A stretch of DNA of 62,124 bases from Pseudomonadota bacterium (GCA_023433705.1 JAEYUC010000010.1:1-62124), one strand, 5' to 3'. Positions 52,499-61,260 are shown, counted from the stretch's first letter. Made by a program: numbers and translations. Notes: generated by a model not told the origin, from the sequence alone.

Positions 52499-53413
52499 AT
52501 GAATCTCATCCGCACTTCGATCCTCGCGCTGCTCATGGCGGGCGCGGCGCACGCGCAAGCGGCCAAGGACGCTCCCCGCGCGGAACGGACGCCCACCGAA
52601 GACGAACAGCTCTCGCTCGCCGCGCTCGAAGGCCTGATGGCGCAGCCGCCGGAGCGCGCGCTGCCCATCCTCAAGAAGGTGATGGCCGGTTCTCAATCGA
52701 CTGTGGTCAAGCGCCGCGCGCTGTTCGTCTTGAGTCAGGTGGATTCGCCGGAGGCGCGCGACATCCTGCTGCAGACCGCGCGCTCGCCCAACGCGGACCT
52801 TCGCGGCGAAGCGATCCGCGCGATCGGTATCAGCGGCAATCCGCAATCGCTCGATGCGCTGCAGGATCTCTACAAGACCGGAGACGCAGGCGTGAAGCGC
52901 GAGATCCTGCAGGCCTGGATGATCGCGGGCCGCAAGGAGCCGGTCTTCCAGATAGCCCTCAACGCGAAGACGGAGGAGGAGGCCGCCGAGGCGATCCGCA
53001 TGCTGGGAGTGATGGGCGCGAAGGAAGAGCTGCGGAAGTTAGGCGAGAAGCCGACGGCGCCGCGCGGCCTGCTCGAGGCGTACGCGATCAGCGGCGACCT
53101 CCCGGCGTTGCGCAAGCTCGCCGAGACCGCCACGGATCCCGCGGTGCGTGCCGACGCGGTGCGCCGCATCGGCATCATCCAGAGCGACGAGGCGCGCAGC
53201 GCGCTGCGCGAGATCTACGTGAAAGCCACGGACGCGCAGGTCAAGGACGCCGCGCTGCAGGGCATGCTGATCGGGCAGGACGACGAGGGTGTGCTCGCGC
53301 TCTATCGCGCCGCCAAAACCACCGACGAGAAGCGCACGCTGCTGCGCATGCTGTCGATGATGGGTAGCGACGCGGCGCTGCAGGCGATCGACGCGCAACT
53401 GGAGAAGAAGTGA
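52499..53413 (+). CDS. Exported HEAT-repeat protein
   Basis: 304 residues with signal peptide (LALLMAGAAHAQA). The body is a series of HEAT-like repeats of about 30 residues (ALFVLSQVDSPEARDILLQTARSPNADLRGEAIRAIG and similar). Likely a periplasmic scaffold. The stop TGA overlaps the ATG of the next HEAT gene by one base. Part of the sigma/anti-sigma operon. Confidence 0.85.
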   Translation: MNLIRTSILALLMAGAAHAQAAKDAPRAERTPTEDEQLSLAALEGLMAQPPERALPILKKVMAGSQSTVVKRRALFVLSQVDSPEARDILLQTARSPNADLRGEAIRAIGISGNPQSLDALQDLYKTGDAGVKREILQAWMIAGRKEPVFQIALNAKTEEEAAEAIRMLGVMGAKEELRKLGEKPTAPRGLLEAYAISGDLPALRKLAETATDPAVRADAVRRIGIIQSDEARSALREIYVKATDAQVKDAALQGMLIGQDDEGVLALYRAAKTTDEKRTLLRMLSMMGSDAALQAIDAQLEKK

Positions 53414-54408
53414 TGAACACCCGGATGCTTCGTGCCGCCGCGGCGGCCTGCGTGACGCTCGCCTTCGCGTCCCAACTTCGCTCGGCCGATCTCGCGCTGC
53501 CCAAAGACGGCTGGGTGAGCTGGGAAGTCGACGCAGTCGAAGACGCGCCGGTCTGGTGCTGCTGGAAAAGCTGGGACCAGAACGTTCCGGAGGGAGCGTC
53601 CTGCAACCTCGATCGCGACAACGGCAACTTCGGCAGCCGCGATCGCTCGACGACCGACAAGGCTCGTGTCTACGCGCGCCTCGCCGATGGCAAGGTCGAG
53701 CGGCTGCGGGTGTTGTCGGCTTCGTGCCCGGTGGAGACCGCGACGCCGATTCAGACCGTCACTACGACCACGGACGACAGCGCGCGCTGGTTGATCGCGC
53801 TGTCGAAGAACGGCCACACCACGAGCGGCGATCCGCGCGAGAACGTGCTCGCGGGCCTCGCGATGCACCGCGGTGATGTCGCGTACAACGAGCTCGCGGC
53901 CAGGGCCCGCAATGACGCATCGCTCGACACTCGCCAGAAGGCGGTGTTCTGGCTCGCGATGCTGCGCGGCACGGCGGGCGCGAAGGTCGTGACCGACCTC
54001 ATGTTCAACGACGATCACGCGGGCCTTCGTCAGCACGCGGCGTTCGCGGTGACGCAGTCGCGCTCGCCCACCATCGCGACGGATCTGATCAAGCTCGGCA
54101 ACACGGACAAGGACGGCAATGTTCGCGGGCAGGCCTGGTTCTGGCTCGCGCACTCGGGCGCCGCGGAATCCGAAGCCGCCATCAAGGCGGCGCTCAAGAA
54201 GGATCCGGACCCGACTGTCCGTGAGCAGGCGATCTTCGCGCTCTCGCGCCTTCCGGACGAGCGCGGCACTCGTGCGCTGATCATGGCTGCGGAGGACCAG
54301 TCGCTTTCGAACGAGCAGCGTAAACGCGCGGTGTTCTGGCTGGCGCAGTCGGAATCCAAGGACGCGCAGGCGTATCTGGAAAAGGTCCTGATCGGGAATA
54401 GGCGCTGA
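53413..54408 (+). CDS. Second exported HEAT-repeat protein
   Basis: 331 residues with signal peptide ending near LRSAD. An N-terminal non-repeat domain with clustered Trp/Cys (WCCWKSW, GASCNLDRD, SASCPVE) precedes HEAT repeats (RQKAVFWLAMLRGTAGAKVVTDLM, VRGQAWFWLAHSGAAESEAAIKAAL, VREQAIFALSRLPDERGTRALI) that share an unusual FWLA helix motif. Cotranslated with the preceding gene. May form a complex with it in the periplasm. Confidence 0.85.
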   Translation: MNTRMLRAAAAACVTLAFASQLRSADLALPKDGWVSWEVDAVEDAPVWCCWKSWDQNVPEGASCNLDRDNGNFGSRDRSTTDKARVYARLADGKVERLRVLSASCPVETATPIQTVTTTTDDSARWLIALSKNGHTTSGDPRENVLAGLAMHRGDVAYNELAARARNDASLDTRQKAVFWLAMLRGTAGAKVVTDLMFNDDHAGLRQHAAFAVTQSRSPTIATDLIKLGNTDKDGNVRGQAWFWLAHSGAAESEAAIKAALKKDPDPTVREQAIFALSRLPDERGTRALIMAAEDQSLSNEQRKRAVFWLAQSESKDAQAYLEKVLIGNRR

Positions 54409-54540
54409 CGGACAGGGTCGACGTCGCATCGATTTTCCGACGGGTATTCGCTGTCCCGTAATGGCAGTGACTGAGGGCGGTTGCCGACGCCGCGCGCCGG
54501 GTGGGCTGCTCTAGAGTCCCGTGATGCGCACGGAGGCGTC

Positions 54541-56046
54541 ATGACGGCTCGCCCTCGCGGCTCACCCGCAGCATCCATCCTCGCGGCGGTCCTAACTACA
54601 GTGGCGCAGGCGACGCCGCCAGCGCAGAGGGGCGGGTTGCCGCCGGCTTTCCAGGAAAGGGCGCAGACGCTCCCCGCCGGGAGCACGCCGTTCCGCGTCA
54701 AGCGGGGGCTCGTTGCGCAGGCCAAGAGGACTCAGGCCGCGCGGATGTCCAAGCTCGCCATCGGGCCGCGGAAGATCGAGGGGACGAGGCGGGTTCCCGT
54801 CCTCACTACCTATTTCGCGGCAACCGTGAGCCCGCCGTATCCGGCCGAGCAGCTGCAACAGATGTTGTTCGACGGGCCGTGGCCGACCGGAACCGTGTCC
54901 GACTACTACCGGGAGGTGTCAGCCGGAAGTCTCGCGCTGGGTGGCATGGTCCAGCCATGGGTGCCACTGGTGCACGAGAGCAGCTACTACGAAGGCGCGG
55001 ACTTCATCGATCCACAATCGTTGGTATCGAAGCCATGCCACGGCGTGTGCTCGAACAACAGGGTTCACGAGCTGATCGCCGAAGCGCTGGCCGCGCCGCA
55101 AAACGCGGCGATGGATTGGGGCGCGTTCGACAACGACGGTCCGGACGCCGTTCCGAACTCGGGCGATGACGACGGCTTCGTCGACTTCGTGGTGTTTGTC
55201 CACGCTGAAATCGGCGGTGAATGTCAGATCGCCGGGAACACGAACATCTGGTCGCACACCTCGAGCCTCAGCAACTCGCCCGCGGGCGTGTACCAGACTT
55301 CCTCTCTGCGGTCGGGCGGCGGCTTCATCATGATCGACGACTTCACGATCCAGCCGGCGCTCGCCTGCGATGGACGCATGATCCAGATCGGTGTGTTCGC
55401 GCACGAGTTCGGCCACGTATTCGGGCTGCCGGACCTTTACGACACGGATCCGGACAACGGCGAATCCGCGGGCGTCGGTCCATGGTGTCTGATGTCCGCC
55501 GGCACCTGGGGTGGTGACGGGCAGACGCCCGATCGTCCCGCCCACCTCTCGCCGTGGGCGAAGGAATATCTCGGTTGGCTCGACGTCATCGACGTGACGC
55601 AGGATGAACCCGCAGCCGTCCTCGACGACATTGGCGCCTCGCACACGGCGCGCAGACTTCGGGTTTCGCCGACCACCTACTACCTGATCGCCAACGTCGA
55701 CCGGAAAGGCTTCAACTCCCAACTACCCGCCGCCGGTCTCCAGATCTGGAAAATCGATGAGGCGGTGCTTCAACAGACTCTGGCCGTCAACCGCGTCAAC
55801 GCCGATGCTCACAACCGTGGCGTCGGACTCGTCGAGGCCGACAACAACGCCAGTCTCGATACTCCGGAAAACACGGGAGAAGCTGGAGATGTCTTTCCGG
55901 GACCGAACGGTAACCGTATGTTCGACGCGTTCACCAGCCCGTCCGCGGCGGGCGGCGTCGCAGTGTGCTCGATCCCCGATGCCGCCGCGCAAATGCTCGT
56001 GGGGCTGCTCGTCTCGAGCGATCGGTGCAGCGCATTGCCGCCATGA
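54541..56046 (+). CDS. M6 family zinc metalloprotease
   Basis: 501-residue exported protease. Signal sequence, then a propeptide-like stretch, and the catalytic site GVFAHEFGHVFGLPDLYD (HExxH with downstream His and Asp) typical of immune-inhibitor-A-like M6 peptidases; MSAGTWGG and WAKEYLGWLDVID are further family markers. It is expected to be secreted and degrade host or environmental proteins. GGAGG precedes the ATG. No adjacent secretion genes. Confidence 0.9.
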   Translation: MTARPRGSPAASILAAVLTTVAQATPPAQRGGLPPAFQERAQTLPAGSTPFRVKRGLVAQAKRTQAARMSKLAIGPRKIEGTRRVPVLTTYFAATVSPPYPAEQLQQMLFDGPWPTGTVSDYYREVSAGSLALGGMVQPWVPLVHESSYYEGADFIDPQSLVSKPCHGVCSNNRVHELIAEALAAPQNAAMDWGAFDNDGPDAVPNSGDDDGFVDFVVFVHAEIGGECQIAGNTNIWSHTSSLSNSPAGVYQTSSLRSGGGFIMIDDFTIQPALACDGRMIQIGVFAHEFGHVFGLPDLYDTDPDNGESAGVGPWCLMSAGTWGGDGQTPDRPAHLSPWAKEYLGWLDVIDVTQDEPAAVLDDIGASHTARRLRVSPTTYYLIANVDRKGFNSQLPAAGLQIWKIDEAVLQQTLAVNRVNADAHNRGVGLVEADNNASLDTPENTGEAGDVFPGPNGNRMFDAFTSPSAAGGVAVCSIPDAAAQMLVGLLVSSDRCSALPP

Positions 56047-56070
56047 CGTGATTGCCGCTATCGTGAGCGC

Positions 56071-56274
56071 GTGCAGTATCCCGGCATTCCCGACGTTCGA
56101 GACGGCCTCACCCGCGAAGAGCGGGTAGTTCTCTACGTCCTGCGCCAGACCCAGAAAGAACGCGGCGACCGTAATGTCCCCACCGCCATGCTCTGGGGCC
56201 GCGTGTGCGAACACTTCTGGATCAGCCCCGAAGACCTTTCCGCGATGCTCGCCCGCCTCGGCGCGAGGAAGTAG
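56071..56274 (+). CDS. Small hypothetical protein
   Basis: 67 residues, soluble, highly charged, with a possible helix-turn-helix (VPTAMLWGRVCEHFWISPEDLSAMLARLG), so DNA binding is conceivable. GTG start. The TAG stop forms the outer edge of the following palindrome. Not recognised as a family. Confidence 0.55.
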   Translation: MQYPGIPDVRDGLTREERVVLYVLRQTQKERGDRNVPTAMLWGRVCEHFWISPEDLSAMLARLGARK

Positions 56275-56366
56275 GTGCCGGGTGAGAAAAGACTGAGTTA
56301 GCTTCGACGGCGTGCCGGAGCCCGACCACCGCGAGCTAACTCAGTCTTTTCTCACCCGGCACCTAC
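56271..56366. repeat. Perfect 33-bp inverted repeat at a convergent junction
   Basis: Arms 56271-56303 and 56334-56366 are exact complements (outer part GTAGGTGCCGGGTGAGAAAA, inner part GACTGAGTTAGCT), with a 30-base loop. The outer 16 bases match the palindrome at 3672. The left arm holds the TAG stop of the small gene. Likely bidirectional terminator or REP-like element. Confidence 0.9.
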
Positions 56367-56378
56367 CCACCACCAACC

Positions 56379-57230
56379 TCAGTCGATTCCGTGCACGCGC
56401 AGGTTGATCATCTTGTCGATGGTCAGATCCTTGATGCCGCGCGACTGCATGCGGGAGATGAACTCGGGTGTCACGCCGTGCACGCGCATCGCCACGAGCT
56501 GATTGGAGTTGAGGTTCTCGAAGCCCAGCCCGCGCACCTGGTCGATGAATTCGGGGGATACGCCGTGCACGCGGAAGGCGATGAGCTGATCCTCGCTGGT
56601 CTCGAGGCCCGCGTTGCGCACCGCGCGCGTGAACGCCGGTGTCACGCCGTGGACGCGGAACGCGATGAGGCGATCGGCGCTGGTCGCGGGCAGGCCTTCG
56701 GCGCGCAGGCCGTGGATGTACTGTGAGTCCACCCGGAAGATCCTGAACGCGATGAGCTTGTCCGTGTCGAGCCCGGCGAGGTTCTCGCGCTTGATCTGCC
56801 GCGCGAAATCCACCGTCACGTCGGTCACCGCCATCGCGAACTGCTTGTCGGCGTCGATGCCGCCGAAGCCGATCGCTTCCATGTCCTTCGGATACTGCGG
56901 ATTCGCGGTGAAGACGAACAACCCCGCGCCCTCCGCGTCGTTGAGATAACCCTCGCAATCGAACCGGCCCGCATCGCGCGTGATGTGGAATGTCACGTCG
57001 CGTTTGCCCGTGGCGCCGAGATCGAGGCCGAGGAACTCCCCAGCCGGCCAGTCGGTGGAGTGGTTGGAGTGCCCGCCATTCATCCGGTGGCTCAGCGCGA
57101 AGTGCACCATGCCCGCTTGCTCGGAGGTCGACAGCGTCCAGTTGCCCTTGAAGGGCTCCGCGGCCTGGGCAATGGACAAAACGGAGGCGCACAACAGCCC
57201 GGCGGCGAGCGCCGTGAATCTCGCTTTCAT
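56379..57230 (-). CDS. Secreted repeat protein sharing repeats with the adjacent M56 sensor
   Basis: 283 residues with signal peptide (LLCASVLSIAQAAE). An N-terminal beta-rich domain (about 25-150) precedes four and a half repeats of about 29 residues, with a core like DQLIAFRVHGVSPEFIDQVRGL and GFENLNSNQLVAMRVHGVTPEF. The M56 protease next to it carries five to six repeats of the same kind. Located between a perfect palindrome and the M56 gene, same strand, 36 bases downstream, so probably the third gene of that operon. Confidence 0.8.
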   Translation of the reverse strand: MKARFTALAAGLLCASVLSIAQAAEPFKGNWTLSTSEQAGMVHFALSHRMNGGHSNHSTDWPAGEFLGLDLGATGKRDVTFHITRDAGRFDCEGYLNDAEGAGLFVFTANPQYPKDMEAIGFGGIDADKQFAMAVTDVTVDFARQIKRENLAGLDTDKLIAFRIFRVDSQYIHGLRAEGLPATSADRLIAFRVHGVTPAFTRAVRNAGLETSEDQLIAFRVHGVSPEFIDQVRGLGFENLNSNQLVAMRVHGVTPEFISRMQSRGIKDLTIDKMINLRVHGID

Positions 57231-57266
57231 GGGAATCTCCTATGTGCGGGGCAGTCGCCCCGCGTA

Positions 57267-58985
57267 TTACAGGACGTCTGCGTTCTTGAGCTGGATCAGC
57301 TGATCGAGGTCCAGGTCCTTGAATCCATGCGACCGCGCCTTCTCGATGAAGGCGGGCGTGATGTCCATGACCTTCGCGTGGATGACTTCCTCGAGATCGG
57401 CCTTGAAGCCAGCGGACTCGAGCATGCGCCGATACTCCGGCGTCACGTCGTGCACCTTCATGCCGATGATCTGATCGGCGTCGGGGTTCTCGCCCTGCGC
57501 GCGAATGCCCTTCACGTACGCGGCGTCGATGCCGTGCACCTTCATCGCGACGACCTCGTCGAGATCCGCCTCGAAGCCGAGTCCGCGCATCTCCTTCACG
57601 TATTCGGGCGACACGTCGTGCACCTTCATCGCGATGAGCTGCTCGACGTCGGGATTGAGGCCCGAGGCGCGGATGCCGCGGATGTAGTCGGGCGTGACAT
57701 CGTGGATCTTCATCGCCACCAGGTTGTCGACGTCGAGGTTCTCGATGCCGACGCTCTTCAACTGGTCGATGTACGAGGGGCCCTGCGGCTCGTTCGAAAC
57801 GCGCGTCGCGCCCGCCGGCGCGGCCGGCACGGGCCTGGCCTTCTGCGCGGGCTTCGCGGCCGGAACCGCCTGCGCAACGGTCACTGGTGAGGGCGGATTC
57901 ACAGGCGGGGGTGGGTTCACCGGCAACGACGGATCCTGCGCGACCAGCGCATCCGCGGCCGCCGCCAGCGCCGGCTTCGCGATGCCGAGCGACACCGCGC
58001 CCGCCAATAGTGCCGCCATCAGCACCAGCGACGCGGTGAAGACGCCGGCGTGACGCCCGTTCTCGCCCTTGCTCACGCCTAACAACCGTGCGATGCGTGT
58101 CGCCACAGGGCCGCCGGTCGCTGCCATCGCGAACGCGGGGGCATCGCGCCAGCCCGTCATCGCGGCGAGCGCACGGGCATAACCCACGGACTCACCACTG
58201 GCGGCCACCGCGATGTCATCGCAGCAGTCCTCGCGATCCGCGCGGATGCGGTTGTTGAGCCACCACACGGCCGGATGAAAGAAGAACAGCGTCTCCGCGA
58301 TCACCTGGAAGAAGTTCACGGCGACATCAAAGCGCTTGATGTGACCGAGCTCGTGCGCGATGACGGCCGCGAGCTGGGCCTCGCTGAGTCCGGTCAGCGC
58401 GCGCACCGGCAGCAGCACGATGGGGCGGATGAAGCCGACCACCGCGGGAGCGTTGACCTGGCGGCATTCGCAGTAGCGCACGACGCGTGTGATGCCGAGC
58501 TTCTCCTGCAACCCACGGAACCTGGCGACGAGCTCATCCGGCAGCGGAACCAGGTTGCGGCGCCGCAGGTGCTCGAGGAGCAGCAAGCCGAATGCGACTC
58601 TAAGCGTCAACACGCACACGCCGACCAGCCAGATGCGCGCGATCCATAGATAGGCGGCATGGGAGTCGGTGGTCGCGGGCGAGACCGACGCGAAAATGTT
58701 GGCGGGAGCCGCGGAGATTTCCTCGACTGGTGCAAGCACTGGCGCGATCGCTTCCCGCGCCGCAAGTAGTTCGGCCTCTCCCGGTGCGCCGCTCAACATC
58801 GCGAACGTCGCGGCAAACGCGACGATCATCAGCACCAGGGCGCCGACACCGACCACGTTGCGCACCGAAGGCGCGCGGAACACGTACATCACCGCCGCGG
58901 CGAGGGCCGCGATCGCCGCGCCCTGCCAGAGAAAATGCAGCAGCGACCACGCGAGGGTCTGCATGAAACCGTTCGAGTCGATCAT
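57267..58985 (-). CDS. BlaR1/M56 family membrane metallopeptidase with C-terminal repeats
   Basis: 572 residues. Four membrane helices (first LLHFLWQGAAIAALAAAVMYVF) surround a gluzincin active site: AVIAHELGHIKRFD with downstream ligand in RADREDCCDD. Beyond the last helix (LVLMAALLAGAVSLGIA) and a Pro-rich linker come five and a half periplasmic repeats of about 28 residues (DNLVAMKIHDVTPDYIRGIRAS, EQLIAMKVHDVSPEYVKEM, and more). Instead of a penicillin-binding sensor it carries these repeats. The ATG overlaps the blaI stop (ATGA), so the two are coupled. Expected to cleave the repressor or another cytoplasmic target on sensing. Confidence 0.88.
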   Translation of the reverse strand: MIDSNGFMQTLAWSLLHFLWQGAAIAALAAAVMYVFRAPSVRNVVGVGALVLMIVAFAATFAMLSGAPGEAELLAAREAIAPVLAPVEEISAAPANIFASVSPATTDSHAAYLWIARIWLVGVCVLTLRVAFGLLLLEHLRRRNLVPLPDELVARFRGLQEKLGITRVVRYCECRQVNAPAVVGFIRPIVLLPVRALTGLSEAQLAAVIAHELGHIKRFDVAVNFFQVIAETLFFFHPAVWWLNNRIRADREDCCDDIAVAASGESVGYARALAAMTGWRDAPAFAMAATGGPVATRIARLLGVSKGENGRHAGVFTASLVLMAALLAGAVSLGIAKPALAAAADALVAQDPSLPVNPPPPVNPPSPVTVAQAVPAAKPAQKARPVPAAPAGATRVSNEPQGPSYIDQLKSVGIENLDVDNLVAMKIHDVTPDYIRGIRASGLNPDVEQLIAMKVHDVSPEYVKEMRGLGFEADLDEVVAMKVHGIDAAYVKGIRAQGENPDADQIIGMKVHDVTPEYRRMLESAGFKADLEEVIHAKVMDITPAFIEKARSHGFKDLDLDQLIQLKNADVL

Positions 58986-59371
58986 GAAAGTTTCCTCTCG
59001 TATTCGTCGAGCATGCGCCGGATTTCGTCGATCTCCTTCTTCGAGCTGCGACGGCCCTGTAACGCGTGCTGCATGAGCTGGCTGGTGGAACCGCGGAACA
59101 CGCGCTGCAGGACGTCGGCCGCGAATTGTTGCTTGGTCTTCTCCGCGGGCATCGCCGCGGCGTAGACGTGCGCGCGCTGGTCTTCCGAACGCTGCACGAG
59201 ACCCTTGGTGGTCATGATCTGCAGTAGTTTGAGCGCGCTCGTGTACCCGATTTCCTTCTCCTGCGACAGGATTTCGTGGATCTCGCGCACCGTGGAGGGG
59301 CCGCGCGACCACAGGACCTGGAGGATCTCGAGTTCGGACGGAGTGGGGTTGATTCGCGGTTCCTGCTTCAT
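58982..59371 (-). CDS. BlaI/MecI/CopY family repressor
   Basis: 129 residues. Winged helix: NPTPSELEILQVLWSRGPSTVREIHEIL, TSALKLLQIMTTKGLVQRSEDQRAHVYA, then the dimerisation helices. In BlaI systems the M56 sensor triggers cleavage of the repressor. A GTG three codons upstream is an alternative start. Two palindromes lie directly upstream and are probably its operators. Confidence 0.9.
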   Translation of the reverse strand: MKQEPRINPTPSELEILQVLWSRGPSTVREIHEILSQEKEIGYTSALKLLQIMTTKGLVQRSEDQRAHVYAAAMPAEKTKQQFAADVLQRVFRGSTSQLMQHALQGRRSSKKEIDEIRRMLDEYERKLS

Positions 59372-59383
59372 GGGACACACGCT

Positions 59384-59403
59384 ACTACGAAGCGCTTCGT
59401 AGT
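59384..59403. promoter_or_regulatory. Perfect 20-bp palindrome, probable BlaI-type operator 1
   Basis: ACTACGAAGCGCTTCGTAGT, 12 bases upstream of the blaI start. Resembles BlaI/CopY-type dyads with outer TAC/GTA half-sites. Confidence 0.7.
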
Positions 59404-59405
59404 GT

Positions 59406-59423
59406 CAACGAAGACTTTCGTAG
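59406..59423. promoter_or_regulatory. Imperfect palindrome, probable BlaI-type operator 2
   Basis: CAACGAAGACTTTCGTAG, whose complement CTACGAAAGTCTTCGTTG matches operator 1 half-site CTACGAA on one side and CTTCGT on the other. Centre-to-centre spacing from operator 1 is about 21 bases, two helical turns, which favours cooperative binding. Confidence 0.6.
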
Positions 59424-59525
59424 ATGGGGCGTCGGACACCTCCCGCGCCGGCATGGGCGTCGTCTCATGCCGGCCGCGCCCGAATCCAATGGAAGGGCCC
59501 GGGGCGCCCGCGTACGGTGAGCCCC

Positions 59526-59669
59526 ATGAAAATCAGTTCGTTATTCAAGATCGCGCTCGGCGCCGTGCTGGCGACCCTCATCGTGAGATACGCGGGCCGC
59601 ATGGGTTACGTGCAGACCATCCTCGACGACCGATTCGATTCGGATATCGCGCCGGGCGCGCCGTTCTAG
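59526..59669 (+). CDS. Small single-span membrane protein
   Basis: 47 residues: MKISSLFKIALGAVLATLIV is a membrane helix, followed by a polar tail (YVQTILDDRFDSDIAPGAPF). GGTGA lies about 5 bases upstream. Six bases separate its stop from the aldo/keto reductase start region, so the two may be cotranscribed. Function unknown. Confidence 0.6.
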   Translation: MKISSLFKIALGAVLATLIVRYAGRMGYVQTILDDRFDSDIAPGAPF

Positions 59670-59674
59670 CCGTC

Positions 59675-60478
59675 ATGGCCTCGCAGCAGGCGCGCAAGTT
59701 GCGCTCCGGGGACGCGATGCCGGCGCTCGGCCTCGGCTCCTGGATGCTGACTTCGCACACTCGCGACGCGGTCGAGCGGGCGCTCGAGCTCGGCTATCGC
59801 ATGATCGACACGTCGGGCGACTATCACACGCAGAACGGCATCGGCCATGCGATTCGCGGGAGTGCGATTCCGCGCGCGGAGTTGTTCGTGGTCACCAAGG
59901 TCGAGCCGGAAACGGACACATACGAGGCGACGGTCGAGAATCTGAAGGAGATGGGCCTCGCGTATGCTGACCTGGTACTGATACATCGCGCACCGGACAA
60001 GGGCGTCGGTGAGAGCGAGTGGCGCGGGCTCATGCGCGCGCGCGATGAAGGGCTCGCCCGGAACATCGGGGTGTGCAGCTATCGTGTCGACCAGTTGCAG
60101 TCGCTCGCGCAGGTGTCGGGCGAGATGCCCGCGGTACACCAGCTCGAGTGGAGCCCGTTCGGGCACAGTCTCGACATGCTGAATTTCTGCGAGGCGAATG
60201 ACATCACGGTGCAGGCATACAGCCCGCTGACGCGCGGCAAGCGGCTGCATGACGAGCGCCTCGAGGAGATCGCGAGCGCTCATGACAGGACACCGGCGCA
60301 GATAATCCTGCGATGGGACCTCCAACACGGCGTGGCCCCCATCCCCAAGGCCTACCGCGAAGACCATCAGCGCGAGAATATCGAGGTGTTCGACTTCGAA
60401 CTCGACGCCCGCGAGATGGCCGCGTTGGACGCCCTCAACGAACGCTATTCGGCGCTGGAGAAGCTCGACTATCTTTGA
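59675..60478 (+). CDS. Aldo/keto reductase
   Basis: 267-residue NADPH-dependent carbonyl reductase of the AKR family. The tetrad is visible: MIDTSGDYH (Asp and Tyr), FVVTKVEP (Lys), DLVLIHRAP (His). The usual cofactor-binding C-terminal region is PIPKAYREDHQRENIEVFDFEL. Slightly short versus typical AKRs (about 275-320). Substrate unknown. Confidence 0.92.
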   Translation: MASQQARKLRSGDAMPALGLGSWMLTSHTRDAVERALELGYRMIDTSGDYHTQNGIGHAIRGSAIPRAELFVVTKVEPETDTYEATVENLKEMGLAYADLVLIHRAPDKGVGESEWRGLMRARDEGLARNIGVCSYRVDQLQSLAQVSGEMPAVHQLEWSPFGHSLDMLNFCEANDITVQAYSPLTRGKRLHDERLEEIASAHDRTPAQIILRWDLQHGVAPIPKAYREDHQRENIEVFDFELDAREMAALDALNERYSALEKLDYL

Positions 60479-60523
60479 GTTAGTCTTTACCGCAGGCACC
60501 GCCGCTTCAACCGGAGACCTGCA

Positions 60524-61231
60524 ATGGCACGCGCACGCCGACGTCATACTGAATTCCACAGCACGAATCGGGTAGGTTGGCTGCGTGCCGCCGTCCTCGG
60601 CGCGAATGACGGCATCGTCTCGACCAGCGCATTGATCGTCGGCGTCGCGGCCGCCGGCACCGACAAGCAAACCATCCTGATCAGCGGCGTCGCGGGCCTG
60701 GTCGCGGGCGCGATGTCGATGGCCGCGGGCGAATACGTCTCGGTGCATTCACAAGTCGACGCGACCAACGCGGACCTCAGCAAGGAAAGGCAGGAGCTCG
60801 CGGAGGATCCCGGCGCCGAACTGCGTGAGCTCGCGTCCATCTACGTGAAGCGCGGACTGAAGCACGACCTCGCGAAGGAAGTCGCCCAGCAGCTCACCGC
60901 GCACGATGCGCTCGCCGCTCACGCCCGCGACGAGCTCGGCATCACGGCGGAAACCGCGCCGCGACCCATTCAGGCCGCGCTTTCCTCGGCATTGAGCTTC
61001 ACGCTCGGCGCGGCCGTGCCGCTCCTGGTCGTCGCGCTGACGCCGTACGCATCACTGGTCCCGGTAGTTAGTGTGGCGACCCTCGTGCTGCTCGCCGGCT
61101 CCGGCGGCCTCGCGGCGTATGCCGGGGGCGCGAACATCCAGAAGGGAGCAACGCGCGTGTTGTTCTGGGGCGTGCTCGCGCTCGCCGTGACCTTCGGCAT
61201 CGGCAAGCTCTTCGGCGTCGCCGTCAGCTAA
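60524..61231 (+). CDS. VIT1/CCC1-family iron/manganese transporter
   Basis: 235 residues. N-terminal GWLRAAVLGANDGIVSTSALIVGVAAAG and GLVAGAMSMAAGEYVSVHSQVD are the family signature carrying metal-site residues; a cytoplasmic helical segment (RQELAEDPGAELRELASIY) binds metal in relatives; three C-terminal helices follow. Probably exports Fe2+ or Mn2+ from the cytoplasm. The TAA stop abuts a palindrome. Confidence 0.9.
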   Translation: MARARRRHTEFHSTNRVGWLRAAVLGANDGIVSTSALIVGVAAAGTDKQTILISGVAGLVAGAMSMAAGEYVSVHSQVDATNADLSKERQELAEDPGAELRELASIYVKRGLKHDLAKEVAQQLTAHDALAAHARDELGITAETAPRPIQAALSSALSFTLGAAVPLLVVALTPYASLVPVVSVATLVLLAGSGGLAAYAGGANIQKGATRVLFWGVLALAVTFGIGKLFGVAVS

Positions 61232-61260
61232 GGGGGTCCGACCCCCACTTCATAGTGGGG
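61232..61260. repeat. Paired palindromes at a convergent junction
   Basis: GGGGGTCCGACCCCC followed by CCCCACTTCATAGTGGGG, sharing the middle CCCC. The second contains the TGA stop of the leftward cyclopropane synthase gene (61250-61252). Probable bidirectional terminator of the GGGGTC family. Confidence 0.75.
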
